The notes: generated from the letters alone by a model not told the origin. Positions 36,151 to 47,270 are shown, counted from the stretch's first letter. The stretch is 64,000 nucleotides of DNA from Flaviramulus basaltis (GCF_900114265.1 NZ_FPKV01000004.1:266696-330695); one strand, 5' to 3'. Program-made: numbers and translations.

Positions 36151-37134
36151 ATGAAAAATCTAAATTATTTAAGAAAGTTTGTGTTTTTATTTATCATTAT
36201 TGGAATTATTTCTTCATGTAATAATGATGATGACAACACAACCATCAAACCTGACCCTTTAAACATTGTTGAAACTGCACAATCTGTACCTGAGTTAAGT
36301 ATTCTAGTAGATGCTGTTGTGCAAGCTGGATTGGTAGATGCTTTATCGGCATCAGGAGATAAGACTGTTTTAGCGCCAACTAACGCAGCATTCACAGACT
36401 TTTTAGCTGATAAAGGCTTTAATTCATTATCTGAAGTACCAAATGATGTTTTAACACAAATCTTATTAAATCATGTAATTGCTGGTGCAAATATAGAATC
36501 CTCTGCACTTATTGGCACTTCTGGTTATACTAACACACTAGCAGATGGACCAAATTCAACAAAATTAAGTCTATATTTTGATGGTACCTCAGGAGTTACC
36601 TTTAATGGTAGTGCTTCTGTAGCTATTGCAGATGTAGAAACATCAAATGGAATCGTGCATGTTATTGACAGAGTAATTGATTTACCAACAATAGCAACAT
36701 TTGCAACTACAAATCCTGCGTTATCCATTTTGGTTGATGCCTTGGTTTACGCAGATAGTGGAACACCAACAGTACCTTACATTGATACTGTATCTGATGA
36801 AACAGCAGGCCCGTTTACAGTATTTGCTCCTACAAATGATGCTTTTGTATCATTATTAGCAGAATTAGAAGTTAATGCGCTAACTGACATTCCAACATCA
36901 ACTGTTGATGCTGTTTTATTAAATCATATAGTTAGTGGAGCAAATGTACAATCAAACCAATTAACTAGTGGAACAGTAACCACGTTAGGTGGTGATATAA
37001 CTGCAGATGCTACATTATTTACATTAACAGATGCGAATGGTAGAGTGAGTAACATAGTAACAGCATTAGTAGATATACAAGGAACAAATGGCGTAGTACA
37101 TGTCATTGATAAAGTTATACTACCAGCACAATAA
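36151..37134 (+). CDS. Lipoprotein with two fasciclin (FAS1) domains
   Basis: I start at ATG 36151: the frame is open 31 codons upstream, but that part overlaps the operator repeats and is not signal-like. Residues 1-22 are a lipoprotein signal with cysteine in IISSC. Two FAS1 domains follow (about 45-175 and 190-325). Each has the H1 and H2 boxes: VLAPTNAAFTDFL and NGIVHVIDRVI in the first, VFAPTNDAFVSLL and NGVVHVIDKVI in the second. FAS1 domains mediate adhesion or binding of small ligands at the cell surface. It is monocistronic with a clear terminator. Control by the paired operator is likely. Confidence 0.9.
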   Translation: MKNLNYLRKFVFLFIIIGIISSCNNDDDNTTIKPDPLNIVETAQSVPELSILVDAVVQAGLVDALSASGDKTVLAPTNAAFTDFLADKGFNSLSEVPNDVLTQILLNHVIAGANIESSALIGTSGYTNTLADGPNSTKLSLYFDGTSGVTFNGSASVAIADVETSNGIVHVIDRVIDLPTIATFATTNPALSILVDALVYADSGTPTVPYIDTVSDETAGPFTVFAPTNDAFVSLLAELEVNALTDIPTSTVDAVLLNHIVSGANVQSNQLTSGTVTTLGGDITADATLFTLTDANGRVSNIVTALVDIQGTNGVVHVIDKVILPAQ

Positions 37135-37207
37135 AAATATTAGTTTGGTTTGTTGGTTTTATAGACAAAATTGGTTAGTAGCTTAAAAATTGTCTATGAA
37201 AAAGAGG

Positions 37208-37235
37208 CTCCTTAAGAAATTAAGGAGTTTTTTTT
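37208..37235 (+). terminator. Terminator of the FAS1 gene, overlapping the end of the YwqK-like gene
   Basis: CTCCTTAA (37208-37215) pairs with TTAAGGAG (37220-37227), followed by eight T. The right arm contains the stop codon of the convergent gene, and the hairpin with its flanks could also work in the minus direction. Confidence 0.85.
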
Positions 37236-37924
37236 ATGTATTTAGGTTTATAAGTGAAGTCCTTTTCATTAATTAATTTACCATTCTCATAATATTTCCA
37301 AACCCCATCTTTCTTACCTCTTTTGTAAGCACCTTCGGTAATTAATTCTCCTTTTGGATTATAAAATTTAGAGCTACCATGCAATTCTCCATTTACATAT
37401 ATGTATTCTTTTAAAACAATATCACTTTCAGAATACCACGCAGAAAGTCCGTTTAATTTTCCATCTAAATAATTTTGTCTTTCAGCTATTTGTCCATTAG
37501 GATAATACACTAATCTCTCTCCAGTTAACCGACCATTAGCATTATAATGTTCAATCGTTAAAAGTTTATCTGAGTTTTTTTGGTAGTATTTCCATGTTTC
37601 AATATATGTTTTACCATCCATTTGTCCTTCGCTAATAAGTTTTTCATTTGAAGCAAAAAACTTAACATCGGCAATATTGTCATTTTCATTAAATTGTTTG
37701 GTTGCTGTTAAAATGGCTTTTCCTTTTATGTTTTTATAAAATTTAAAAAGTCCAATTTCTTTTCCGTGAGAGAAGGCGCCTTCATACCTCAAAACTTGAG
37801 TCTCTTCAAAGTTTTTCTTCCAAATACCATGACGCTTTCCGTTTGCATCAAATTGATTAATATCCTGTGCAAATAGGATACTGCTGCAAATTAAAAAAAA
37901 CATAAAGCTATATACTGTTTTCAT
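37220..37924 (-). CDS. YwqK-like secreted protein with MORN-variant repeats
   Basis: The ATG at 37924 gives a signal peptide (1-19, ending in LFAQ); the frame is open 13 codons further but without signal character. The rest is made of about seven repeats of roughly 22 residues with YxNGxxxGxxxxY character, for example YYPNGQIAERQNYLDGKLNG and FYNPKGELITEGAYKRGKKDG. These are MORN-variant repeats found in proteins named toxin-antitoxin YwqK family. I see no toxin beside it, so that name should not be taken as function. It probably sits in the envelope. Confidence 0.8.
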   Translation of the reverse strand: MKTVYSFMFFLICSSILFAQDINQFDANGKRHGIWKKNFEETQVLRYEGAFSHGKEIGLFKFYKNIKGKAILTATKQFNENDNIADVKFFASNEKLISEGQMDGKTYIETWKYYQKNSDKLLTIEHYNANGRLTGERLVYYPNGQIAERQNYLDGKLNGLSAWYSESDIVLKEYIYVNGELHGSSKFYNPKGELITEGAYKRGKKDGVWKYYENGKLINEKDFTYKPKYIKKTP

Positions 37925-37996
37925 TTTAAAACTACTTATTTCGCTTTCGCTGAATTTATGCATTATAAACGATTTTATTTTAAATTTCTTATAACA

Positions 37997-38028
37997 AAAA
38001 AGCTGCCAAAATTTCTTTGACAGCTTTT
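37997..38028 (-). terminator. Terminator after yidC
   Basis: AAAAAGCTG and CAGCTTTT arms with an inner CAAA/TTTG pairing lie 17 bases after the yidC stop on the minus strand, with a T-run following. Confidence 0.8.
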
Positions 38029-38044
38029 ATATATTTTATAATAA

Positions 38045-39937
38045 TTATTTACGCTTTTGTTGCGCTTGCTTTTGCTTTTCTGCTTGCTCCATCATTTCAG
38101 CCATTTTTTGTTGAAAACGATTTTGCTTTTTAGGTTGTTTTTTCTTCTCTTGTATTTGTGCATGAATTTTATCTTCATCAAGAATATAATTCTTAATAAC
38201 TAAAATAATACCAATACTAATTAAGTTAGAAATAAAGTAATACAAACTTAAACCAGAAGCGTAGTTATTAAAGAAAAATAGCATCATTATTGGTGAAAAG
38301 TACATCATATACTTCATCATTTTAGCCATATCTGGCATACCTTCTTGTTGTGGTTGCGAACTCATTTGTTGTCCAGTAGTTAAACGCATGTAAAAGAAGA
38401 TTGCTATAGATGCTAAAATTGGGAACAAACTTACGTGATTACCATAAAATGGAATACGAAATGGCAAGTTAGCAATAACATCATAAGATGATAAATCATT
38501 AGCCCATAGGAAACTTTTTTGTCTTAAATCGAACGCTGATGGGAAAAACTGAAACAAGGCATAAAACACAGGCAACTGTATTAAAGCTGGCAAACAACCC
38601 GCCATTGGACTGGCTCCTGCTTTGGTTTGTAACGCCATAGTTTCTTGTTGCGCTTTCATTTTATTATTCTTATGCTTCTCACGAATTTCGTCCAATTCTG
38701 GCTTTAATATTTTCATTTTAGCTTGAGATAAGAATTGTTTGTACTGTACAAACGACAACAAAATCTTTACTAAAATAGTCATAACCACAATAGCAATACC
38801 ATAAGGCATAAAACCTCCTAAAAACCCAAATAAAGGCATAAAAACATAACGGTTTATCCAACCAAAAATACCCCAACCAAATGGTACTATTTCATCTAGA
38901 TTTCTATTGTATGCGTTTAAAACTTTAAAATCACTTGGTCCAAAATACCAATCCATAGGTAAATTTAATTCACCTCCTTGTAATTCTAAAGGAATTTTAG
39001 CTTCAAATTGTTTTGTATAAACCGTATCAATAGCCTCATTTTCAACTAGATTTTCTGTTTTAATATGAGCTGTTTTAAAAGGCTTATCTGTTAATAAAAC
39101 AGAAGTAAAGAAATGTTGTTTATAGCCAATCCAAGTGACATCTTCAATTTCCTCATCAGCATCTCTTGCACCTGTATAATCGTCTTTTCCGCCTTCATAT
39201 TCATAATGCGTATCTGTATATCTGTTTTCGTAAGAAATACTTTTAGCATGACGGTAACCTTTTAAATCCCAATCTAAATTAATGGCTTGCGAGCTGTTAA
39301 TGACATCGTTTAACCCTTGAGAACGGATTGTAAAATCCATCATGTAATCACCCTCTTTTACCTCATAACGGTATTCTAAAAATTTACTTTCAGAAACTTT
39401 TAGTTTCATTGAAACTACCGTTACATCTCCATTCTTTGTTACTGTTGGTTGAAATGGTAAATCTTTAGTATTAAGAATTCGACTATCTGTAGTTCCGAAA
39501 CTTATATTGAATAATGCATTGTTATTCTTTATTAAATAAATAGGAACAGAATCGTAATCAACAAAATTTTTAAGTTTAACTTCTGATAGGTAACCTCCTT
39601 TATTACTAAATTTTAATGCTAGTAAATCACTTTCAACAATAGTTTCTTCATTTGAAGAATTTAAAGCCGAATATGCAAATGCACCTAATTTGTTGTTTAG
39701 TTTTATTAATTGAAGAGAATCTACATCTGAACCAACAGCATAATCTTCAGCTGTAGTAACTTTTGTTTGATCTAATTCTTTTACTTTATTTTCTGCTTCA
39801 ACTTGTTCTTGTTTAGCTTTTTCTTGAGCTTCAAGTTCTTCTGGCGTTGGTTGATTTTGCCAAAGCATGTACATTAATATTCCGAAAATAAGTATAAATC
39901 CTATTATCGAATTAATGTCTAATTTTTTTTCTTCCAT
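38045..39937 (-). CDS. yidC: Membrane protein insertase YidC
   Basis: The 630-residue protein has an N-terminal membrane anchor (about 8-24), a large periplasmic beta domain (about 60-350) typical of Gram-negative YidC, and the Oxa1-type core with five helices (about 370-590). Core motifs are FMPLFGFLGGFMPYGIAIVVMTILVKI, AGCLPALIQLPVFYALFQFF and YFISNLISIGIILVIKNYI (regions only). A Lys/Gln-rich C-terminal tail of about 40 residues should contact the ribosome. It inserts membrane proteins with or without SecYEG. It follows pyrG by 74 bases on the same strand. Confidence 0.96.
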   Translation of the reverse strand: MEEKKLDINSIIGFILIFGILMYMLWQNQPTPEELEAQEKAKQEQVEAENKVKELDQTKVTTAEDYAVGSDVDSLQLIKLNNKLGAFAYSALNSSNEETIVESDLLALKFSNKGGYLSEVKLKNFVDYDSVPIYLIKNNNALFNISFGTTDSRILNTKDLPFQPTVTKNGDVTVVSMKLKVSESKFLEYRYEVKEGDYMMDFTIRSQGLNDVINSSQAINLDWDLKGYRHAKSISYENRYTDTHYEYEGGKDDYTGARDADEEIEDVTWIGYKQHFFTSVLLTDKPFKTAHIKTENLVENEAIDTVYTKQFEAKIPLELQGGELNLPMDWYFGPSDFKVLNAYNRNLDEIVPFGWGIFGWINRYVFMPLFGFLGGFMPYGIAIVVMTILVKILLSFVQYKQFLSQAKMKILKPELDEIREKHKNNKMKAQQETMALQTKAGASPMAGCLPALIQLPVFYALFQFFPSAFDLRQKSFLWANDLSSYDVIANLPFRIPFYGNHVSLFPILASIAIFFYMRLTTGQQMSSQPQQEGMPDMAKMMKYMMYFSPIMMLFFFNNYASGLSLYYFISNLISIGIILVIKNYILDEDKIHAQIQEKKKQPKKQNRFQQKMAEMMEQAEKQKQAQQKRK

Positions 39938-39961
39938 GTATTCTTTCCGTGTAAATTAAAA

Positions 39962-39988
39962 AGATTCCTGCACAAAACAGGAATGACA
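39962..39988 (-). terminator. Probable pyrG terminator formed by a REP-like hairpin
   Basis: ATTCCTG and CAGGAAT arms (39964-39985) are followed on the minus strand by TCTTTTTAAT. The sequence resembles short dispersed hairpins of the GATTCCTGC...GCAGGAATGACA type known from many Bacteroidota genomes (from memory). Confidence 0.55.
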
Positions 39989-40011
39989 ATAGTTTATCAA
40001 AAAACTATCCA

Positions 40012-41728
<1,717 letters not shown>

Positions 41729-41809
41729 GGGTTTTGTTAACAATTACTTTTAGTTGATTATAATTAAGATGTTTAGTTTTAAATTAAAAAAACAATTGCT
41801 TTTGGTTGA

Positions 41810-43582
41810 CTATTTTTCTAACTTTTCAATTCTCTCTAACAAACTTTTTAATAATACATCTTGACTTTCAATCTTATTTTTAAGAGCTTCTATTTCTTTT
41901 TCTTTTAAAGAAAGCTCCTGTATGGCTTTAATTATAGGAGAAATCAAATCGGTATATCTTACCGAAAGATAATGATTTTCAGAATTATCTTCGGAAACTA
42001 TTCCTGCATTTTCATAATTTAATTCATCAATAGCAGCTTTAAGTTCTTGTGCTATAATACCCCATTCTTTTTGCTTAGAGTCATTGTTTTTTCTAGTATA
42101 TTCAACAGGTCTTAGACTATTTATAAAATTCAATCCCAATGGAATATCATTAATGTCATCTTTAAAACGACTGTCTGAGGTTGTTGTAAGTGCTACTTGA
42201 GCTTCGACTACAGTAACAGCCGTATTTCCAATTCGTACCTTATTACTAGCATTTACAATAGCATCATAACCAATAGCTGTTGCATTTTCTAGGCCAGAAG
42301 AAACAACATCAGAATTATATCCAATGGCTGTATTTCTAATACCTGTAGTGTTTGAGTTTAAAGCATTTTTTCCAATTGCAGTATTATTTGATCCAGAAAT
42401 ATTATCCCTTAATGCATCATAACCAATAGCTACATTCTCATTACCTGTTACATTAACAAACATAGCTGCAAAACCAACACCTACATTTTGATTACCACTC
42501 TCATTATTTATTAATGATTCCGTTCCTATAGCTGTGTTTTTTTCACCTATATTGTTATCTCGTAATGCATCTTTACCAATAGCTGTATTTTCTTTACCTG
42601 TAGTGTTATGTGGTAAAGCGTTACTACCAACGGCACTATTGTTAAACCCTGTTGTATTATCGTTTAAAGCGTGTCTGCCTATAGCCGTATTTTGATCTCC
42701 ATCTGTGTTAGAAATTAACGCATTTTTACCTACAGCTGTATTTTGATCACCTATAGTACTAGAAGCTAAAGCATTTCTACCTACAGCCGTGTTTTCATTA
42801 CCTAAAGTATTAGATGTTAAAGCATGCCTACCTAAAGCCGTATTCTCATTACCTTGTGTATTAGAAACCATTGCATTTTTACCTATAGCGGTGTTTTGAT
42901 CGCCTAAAGTATTAGATATCAAAGCATGTCTACCAACAGCTGTGTTTTCATCACCTTCAGTATTATTCCGTAAAGCCTGTCTCCCAACAGCTGTGTTTTC
43001 TTTACCTATGGTATTAAAACGCATTGCTTGACTACCAATAACTGTATTTTGTTCACCAGTTGTATTATCACGTAATGCTTCGTCACCTATAGCAGTATTA
43101 TCGTTACCTGTATTTACATTTCCAGATAAATATCCAAAAAATGTTTGTCTAGCATATATTCGTCCAGCTTTTTGAGAATTAACTTTAAAATTTAACGGAA
43201 CATCATCATTAGTACCTAAATAATGAGTACCATCTATCGTTCCTGAATTTCCAGTAAGAGACCAATTACTATTATTCGTCATTCCAACCCATGTTGCTAA
43301 TGGATTGCTCCAATAGTAAAAACCAATAGGGTTTACTCCAAATGGAGAAGATGGAACAGTAGCAGTATTTAAAAAAACTAGCATCCCATTTTGATCTATA
43401 GTTGGATTTGTGACTGGAAAATTATCTATTCTGGGTATCAAAATACCATCAGTGTTGTTTGGAGTCGTAATATTGGATGCCTCAATATGCAACATTGATT
43501 TAGGATCTGTAGTCCCAACACCAACTTGAGAGAAAGAATAGCAACTAAAGAAAATAAGAATTATTGCAATACTTAATTTCAT
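41810..43582 (-). CDS. YadA-head-like repeat protein with C-terminal S74 chaperone domain
   Basis: A signal peptide (1-18) precedes an N-terminal GVGTTDPKSMLHIEAS segment, then 15 full 17-residue repeats (about 150-415) with consensus G-x-x-N-T-A-h-G-x-x-A-L-x-x-N-T-x, seen in DNA as a 51-bp periodicity. Such repeats fold as a left-handed beta-roll trimer in YadA/Hia heads. The C-terminus (about 465-590) is a peptidase S74 intramolecular chaperone (SDSRFKDDINDI, EWGIIAQELKA) ending in a coiled coil. It is probably a trimeric surface fibre or adhesin. Its own promoter (TTG, 21 bp, TATTTTTG at 43613-43620, minus) lies inside the segment bounded by the two 41-bp repeats. Confidence 0.88.
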   Translation of the reverse strand: MKLSIAIILIFFSCYSFSQVGVGTTDPKSMLHIEASNITTPNNTDGILIPRIDNFPVTNPTIDQNGMLVFLNTATVPSSPFGVNPIGFYYWSNPLATWVGMTNNSNWSLTGNSGTIDGTHYLGTNDDVPLNFKVNSQKAGRIYARQTFFGYLSGNVNTGNDNTAIGDEALRDNTTGEQNTVIGSQAMRFNTIGKENTAVGRQALRNNTEGDENTAVGRHALISNTLGDQNTAIGKNAMVSNTQGNENTALGRHALTSNTLGNENTAVGRNALASSTIGDQNTAVGKNALISNTDGDQNTAIGRHALNDNTTGFNNSAVGSNALPHNTTGKENTAIGKDALRDNNIGEKNTAIGTESLINNESGNQNVGVGFAAMFVNVTGNENVAIGYDALRDNISGSNNTAIGKNALNSNTTGIRNTAIGYNSDVVSSGLENATAIGYDAIVNASNKVRIGNTAVTVVEAQVALTTTSDSRFKDDINDIPLGLNFINSLRPVEYTRKNNDSKQKEWGIIAQELKAAIDELNYENAGIVSEDNSENHYLSVRYTDLISPIIKAIQELSLKEKEIEALKNKIESQDVLLKSLLERIEKLEK

Positions 43583-43612
43583 GAGAGAATAATTTATAAA
43601 AGCTAAATTAAC

Positions 43613-43644
43613 AAAAATATATTATGAAATTAAGTTTTTATCAA
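43613..43644 (-). promoter_or_regulatory. Promoter of the S74 repeat-protein gene
   Basis: On the minus strand a TTG (43642-43644) is 21 bp upstream of TATTTTTG (43613-43620), a good match to the Bacteroidota consensus, and about 30 bases ahead of the ATG. Confidence 0.6.
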
Positions 43645-43731
43645 TGAGGTGTGTTTTTTGTCTTATTTTATAGATAAAATTTTGCTATTTTTTCAATCTG
43701 AATATAAAAATAGAGTTTTTGGGTTTTCAAG

Positions 43732-43772
43732 ATTTAAATAGTTATTCTCGAATTGTTTTTTAGTTATTTAAA
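43732..43772. repeat. 41-bp direct repeat, copy 2 (upstream of the 43847 gene)
   Basis: Identical to 41688-41728 in the same orientation. Together the copies bound a 2.0-kb segment that holds only the S74 repeat-protein gene and its promoter. Confidence 0.9.
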
Positions 43773-43846
43773 TATAATGAACTTATTTTTCTATTGTAAG
43801 AAGTTTAAGTAAATTCGTTTATACGTTCAATCTAAAAATAGAATTT

Positions 43847-44452
43847 ATGAAATATCTTTTTTTATTAATTATCCTTTGCTTATCAACTTTTTCTCAAGCT
43901 CAAAAAAATTATAATATTGAAATTGATGGAAAAACTATTAGTATTGAACTTGATAAAGAATATGAGGTTTTAATAAATAAAGATAAAGTTAAATTTAAAG
44001 TTACTTCTAAAGATTCTTTAACATACAAAGATGACATGCTTACCTTTAACTATCCAAAGGAGTATAATGTAAGTAGTTCTAAAATTGATGTAGGCATTGA
44101 ACAATTAATGCTAATGACAGCTGAAGGTTCTGGTTTTATAATTCAAAAATATAAAACTATAAATCCTTCAATGTTAAATGAGATGATGCTTAATGAAATC
44201 ACTAAAGAAAGTGTGAGCTATGGTTTTGAATTAAAAAGAGAAGACTATGAGCGAACTCTAAAATCTGGTTTAAAACTTAAGGTTTGTAAAGCCGTTTTAA
44301 ATTATAAAGATGAAATCAATATTTATGAAATAGTTTCTTTTGGAAAAAAAGATGAAGGTATTTTATTTATGTCTATGGTAATGGAAGATGTTGAGAATTC
44401 CTCAGGAAGTAACTTAATTAATATGATATGGGATACATTAGAAATTTATTAG
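43847..44452 (+). CDS. Secreted protein of unknown function
   Basis: A signal peptide (1-18, ending in SQAQ) leads to about 180 residues with alternating strands, for example YNIEIDGKTISIELDKEYEVL, DMLTFNYPKEYNV and EIVSFGKKDEGILFMSMVMED. I do not recognise a named family. There are no cysteines apart from one near residue 143, and no clear catalytic motif. It precedes the epimerase gene by 10 bases and is probably co-transcribed. A periplasmic location is likely from the signal. Confidence 0.7.
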   Translation: MKYLFLLIILCLSTFSQAQKNYNIEIDGKTISIELDKEYEVLINKDKVKFKVTSKDSLTYKDDMLTFNYPKEYNVSSSKIDVGIEQLMLMTAEGSGFIIQKYKTINPSMLNEMMLNEITKESVSYGFELKREDYERTLKSGLKLKVCKAVLNYKDEINIYEIVSFGKKDEGILFMSMVMEDVENSSGSNLINMIWDTLEIY

Positions 44453-44462
44453 TTTTAAAAAA

Positions 44463-45437
44463 ATGAAAGTATTATTTATTGGAGGAACCGGTATTATAAG
44501 TTCTGCCTCATCAGAGTTAGCTATTAAACGTGGCATTGATTTATATCACTTAAACAGAGGTGAAAGTTTTAGAAAAATAGATGGAGTAAAAACCATAATT
44601 TCAGATATCAGAGATGTTGAAGCCACAAAAAAAGCCCTTGAAAACTATGAGTTTGATGCCGTTATAGATTGGATTGCCTTTGAGCCTAAACATATTGAAA
44701 ATGACATTAAATTATTTACAGGCAAGACTAAACAGTTTGTTTTTATAAGTTCTGCTTCTATTTATCAAACACCACCAGAACGTTTGCCTGTCACCGAAGA
44801 AACACCTTTATATAACCCAATTTGGGAATACTCGCAAAACAAAATTACCTGTGAAGATTTGTTAAGAAAGACTTATAAAGAAATAGGTTTTCCATACACA
44901 ATAGTACGTCCTTCGCATACATACGATAAAACATTATTACCAATGGAAGGTGGTTATACTGTTTTGCATAGAATGAAACAAGGTTTACCCGTTGTTGTTC
45001 ATGGCGATGGAACGTCTATTTGGACCTTTACTAACCATCGTGATTTTGCGGTTGGCCTTATTGGTTTATTAGGCAAACCGGAAGCTATTAATGAAGCTTT
45101 TCATATAACCAATAACGAATTATTATCATGGAATGATATTTATAGAATTATAGCAAATGAAATGGGTATTGAAGCTAATGTAGTTACAATTCCCTCAGAA
45201 TTCATATCGAAATATGACAAAAACATAGGTGATAGTTTATTAGGCGACAAAATGTATAGCATGATTTTTGACAACTCAAAAATTAAAAAATTAGTTCCTG
45301 AATTTAATCCACAAATTTCATTTCGTGATGGCGTTAAAGAAATGGTTGCTTGGTATAACAAACCAGAAAACCAAGTAATTGACGAGCATTTTAATAGTAT
45401 TAGTGAAAAAATGATTTCAGATTATAAGAGCCTCTAA
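44463..45437 (+). CDS. NAD-dependent epimerase/dehydratase (extended SDR)
   Basis: The N-terminal MKVLFIGGTGIISSA is the NAD-binding glycine motif. FVFISSASIYQTP supplies the catalytic Ser, and YSQNKITCE carries the Tyr-x3-Lys pair near residues 125-130. The HTYDKTLLPMEGG and THRDFAVGLIGLL segments are typical of the short epimerase branch that includes chloroplast RNA-binding-like SDRs. It changes a sugar nucleotide or similar NAD-dependent substrate that cannot be named from sequence. Length 324 residues is normal. It is followed after 29 bases by an esterase on the same strand. Confidence 0.87.
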   Translation: MKVLFIGGTGIISSASSELAIKRGIDLYHLNRGESFRKIDGVKTIISDIRDVEATKKALENYEFDAVIDWIAFEPKHIENDIKLFTGKTKQFVFISSASIYQTPPERLPVTEETPLYNPIWEYSQNKITCEDLLRKTYKEIGFPYTIVRPSHTYDKTLLPMEGGYTVLHRMKQGLPVVVHGDGTSIWTFTNHRDFAVGLIGLLGKPEAINEAFHITNNELLSWNDIYRIIANEMGIEANVVTIPSEFISKYDKNIGDSLLGDKMYSMIFDNSKIKKLVPEFNPQISFRDGVKEMVAWYNKPENQVIDEHFNSISEKMISDYKSL

Positions 45438-45466
45438 ATTCTTAATTTTACAATAAAAACTAAGTT

Positions 45467-46345
45467 ATGAATTTTAAAAAATACGTTTTATATCATTTAT
45501 CAATTATCATATTATTTTTTTCTTCATTAGCCTATTCTCAAACAGAAGAAACTATTTATTTATGGCCTAATGATGTTCCTGGAGAAAAAGACACAAAACA
45601 TCCACCAAGACAAACAGACGATATAAGTGGCAATGTCATTCGGCTAACCGATGTTACAAACCCTATTTTAACAGTTTTTGTACCAGATAAACGAAACAAT
45701 TCTAATGTTGGCATCATTATTAGCCCTGGTGGAGGCTATCAATATTTAGGCGTAAATAAAGAAGGTTATGAAATAGCAAAATGGTTAAATGACCTTGGAT
45801 ATGCCGCCTTTGTTTTAACATATAGAGTACCAGATAAGCAAGAAGGTGCATTAAATGATATACAACGAGCCTTAAGAATTATAAGAAATGACTCAAAAAA
45901 ATACAATATAAACCCTAAAAAGATTGGTGTTATGGGATTCTCTGCTGGCGGAAGCCTTTCTGCAAGAGCATCAACAAATTTCAATAAAGATACATACCAA
46001 AAAATTGATGACATTGATAACATTTCATGTCGTCCAGATTTTTCAATGCTTATCTATCCTGCCTATCTTGATAATGGAGAAAACCGAACTCTTACTCCAG
46101 AATTAATTATAACTGAAGAAACACCTCCGTTTTTCATATTTGAAACCGCTGATGATCCTTATGGCAACAGCGCTCTTGTTATGACGACTGCTTTACGTGA
46201 CAATAAAATACCTGTTGAATTACATTATTTATCTAAAGGTGGACATGGATATGGTATGCGTTCTGGCAATATTGCTGCCGAAACATGGCCTTCTTTAGCA
46301 GAAAACTGGTTAAGTATAATGTTTAAACCAAAACAGGAAAGATAG
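45467..46345 (+). CDS. Secreted alpha/beta hydrolase, acetyl-xylan-esterase-like (BD-FAE type)
   Basis: A signal peptide (1-23) is followed by YLWPNDVPGEKD, which is often found in secreted carbohydrate esterases of Bacteroidota. SPGGGYQYLG near residue 85 forms the oxyanion hole, GFSAGGSLSA near 155 the nucleophile elbow, DDPYGNS near 230 the acid, and KGGHGYGM near 260 the histidine. The family removes acetyl or feruloyl groups from polysaccharides. No glycoside hydrolases are adjacent, so a polysaccharide-utilisation role is only possible. Length is 292 residues. Confidence 0.87.
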   Translation: MNFKKYVLYHLSIIILFFSSLAYSQTEETIYLWPNDVPGEKDTKHPPRQTDDISGNVIRLTDVTNPILTVFVPDKRNNSNVGIIISPGGGYQYLGVNKEGYEIAKWLNDLGYAAFVLTYRVPDKQEGALNDIQRALRIIRNDSKKYNINPKKIGVMGFSAGGSLSARASTNFNKDTYQKIDDIDNISCRPDFSMLIYPAYLDNGENRTLTPELIITEETPPFFIFETADDPYGNSALVMTTALRDNKIPVELHYLSKGGHGYGMRSGNIAAETWPSLAENWLSIMFKPKQER

Positions 46346-46408
46346 ATTAGTTGAATAGGTCTTCATAAAAAACAATTAAATTATCTTTGCACCACATAAA
46401 TACTAACA

Positions 46409-47086
46409 ATGCGCATCGATATTATTACTGTTTTACCAGAATTACTAAAAAGCCCTTTTGAAGCCTCAATTTTAAAACGTGCTATTGAAGCTAATTTGGT
46501 TGAAGTTCATTTTCACAATCTACGAGATTATACAACTGATAATTACAAATCTATCGATGACACTCAATTTGGTGGAGGCGCAGGCATGGTAATGATGATT
46601 GAACCTATTGATAAATGTATTACTGCTTTAAAAGCAGAGCGTGATTACGATGAAGTAATATACATGACACCTGATGGAGAAACCTTAAAACAAGGTATTG
46701 CTAATCAATTATCATTAAAAGAGAACATTATTATTCTATGTGGTCATTATAAAGGTGTAGACCAACGTGTTCGCGACCATTTTATAACTCGAGAAATATC
46801 TATTGGTGATTATGTGTTGTCTGGTGGCGAATTAGGTGCTGCAGTACTTTGCGATGCTATTATTAGATTAATACCAGGTGTTCTAGGCAATGAGACTTCT
46901 GCCCTAACCGATTCTTTTCAAGACAATTTATTAGCTCCACCAATTTACACCAAACCTCGTGAATATAAAGGATGGAAAGTACCTGAATTACTTTTTGGAG
47001 GAAATTTTCCTAAAATCGAAAAATGGAGAGAAGAACAAGCGTATCAACATACCAAGGAACGTAGACCTGATTTATTGGATGATTAA
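46409..47086 (+). CDS. trmD: tRNA (guanine-37-N1)-methyltransferase
   Basis: The 225-residue protein is a SPOUT (trefoil-knot) methyltransferase. It starts with [13 protein letters not shown] and has [10 protein letters not shown] (near 52), [11 protein letters not shown] (near 111), [13 protein letters not shown] (near 132) with the knot, and [10 protein letters not shown] (near 158). It methylates G37 of tRNAs reading CUN, CCN and CGG and so prevents frameshifts. A TATCTTTG box lies at 46382-46389. As in many bacteria rplS follows, though here a 400-base gap and an own promoter intervene. Confidence 0.96.
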   Translation: MRIDIITVLPELLKSPFEASILKRAIEANLVEVHFHNLRDYTTDNYKSIDDTQFGGGAGMVMMIEPIDKCITALKAERDYDEVIYMTPDGETLKQGIANQLSLKENIIILCGHYKGVDQRVRDHFITREISIGDYVLSGGELGAAVLCDAIIRLIPGVLGNETSALTDSFQDNLLAPPIYTKPREYKGWKVPELLFGGNFPKIEKWREEQAYQHTKERRPDLLDD

Positions 47087-47270
47087 TCAAAATCATCTCT
47101 GTAATCAATAAAATTATCATCAAATTCCCCAGTCATTCCGTAATGACTTCCTCCACCATATTTTGTATATTTTGTTACTAAAAAGCTAATAATAAAATTA
47201 TAAAAACACCTCCTCCAAGAGTAAGCCACTCATCAAAAGTTGGATCATAAACAAGTAAAATAAAATGCAT
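47083..47270 (-). pseudogene. Small membrane protein gene with a one-base frameshift
   Basis: From the ATG at 47270 the frame codes for 30 residues (MHFILLVYDPTFDEWLTLGG, then a hydrophobic segment) and stops in a GCTTTTTAG run. In the -1 frame the sequence continues LVTKYTKYGGGSHYGMTGEF and ends DYRDDFD at 47083. One extra T in the run of five would give an intact 62-residue protein: short N-terminus, one membrane helix, acidic tail. The stop codon overlaps the trmD stop codon on the opposite strand. A sequencing or assembly slip, a true mutation or programmed slippage cannot be told apart here. Confidence 0.6.

Noticed and set aside
37220..37924. YwqK antitoxin as part of a toxin-antitoxin pair
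   Set aside because: It is a secreted MORN-variant repeat protein, and no toxin-like ORF is adjacent.
42290..43140. 51-bp spaced repeats that could look like a CRISPR-type array
   Set aside because: The repeats are in frame, code for the YadA-like head, vary at degenerate positions and have no spacer-like unique sequences or cas genes nearby.
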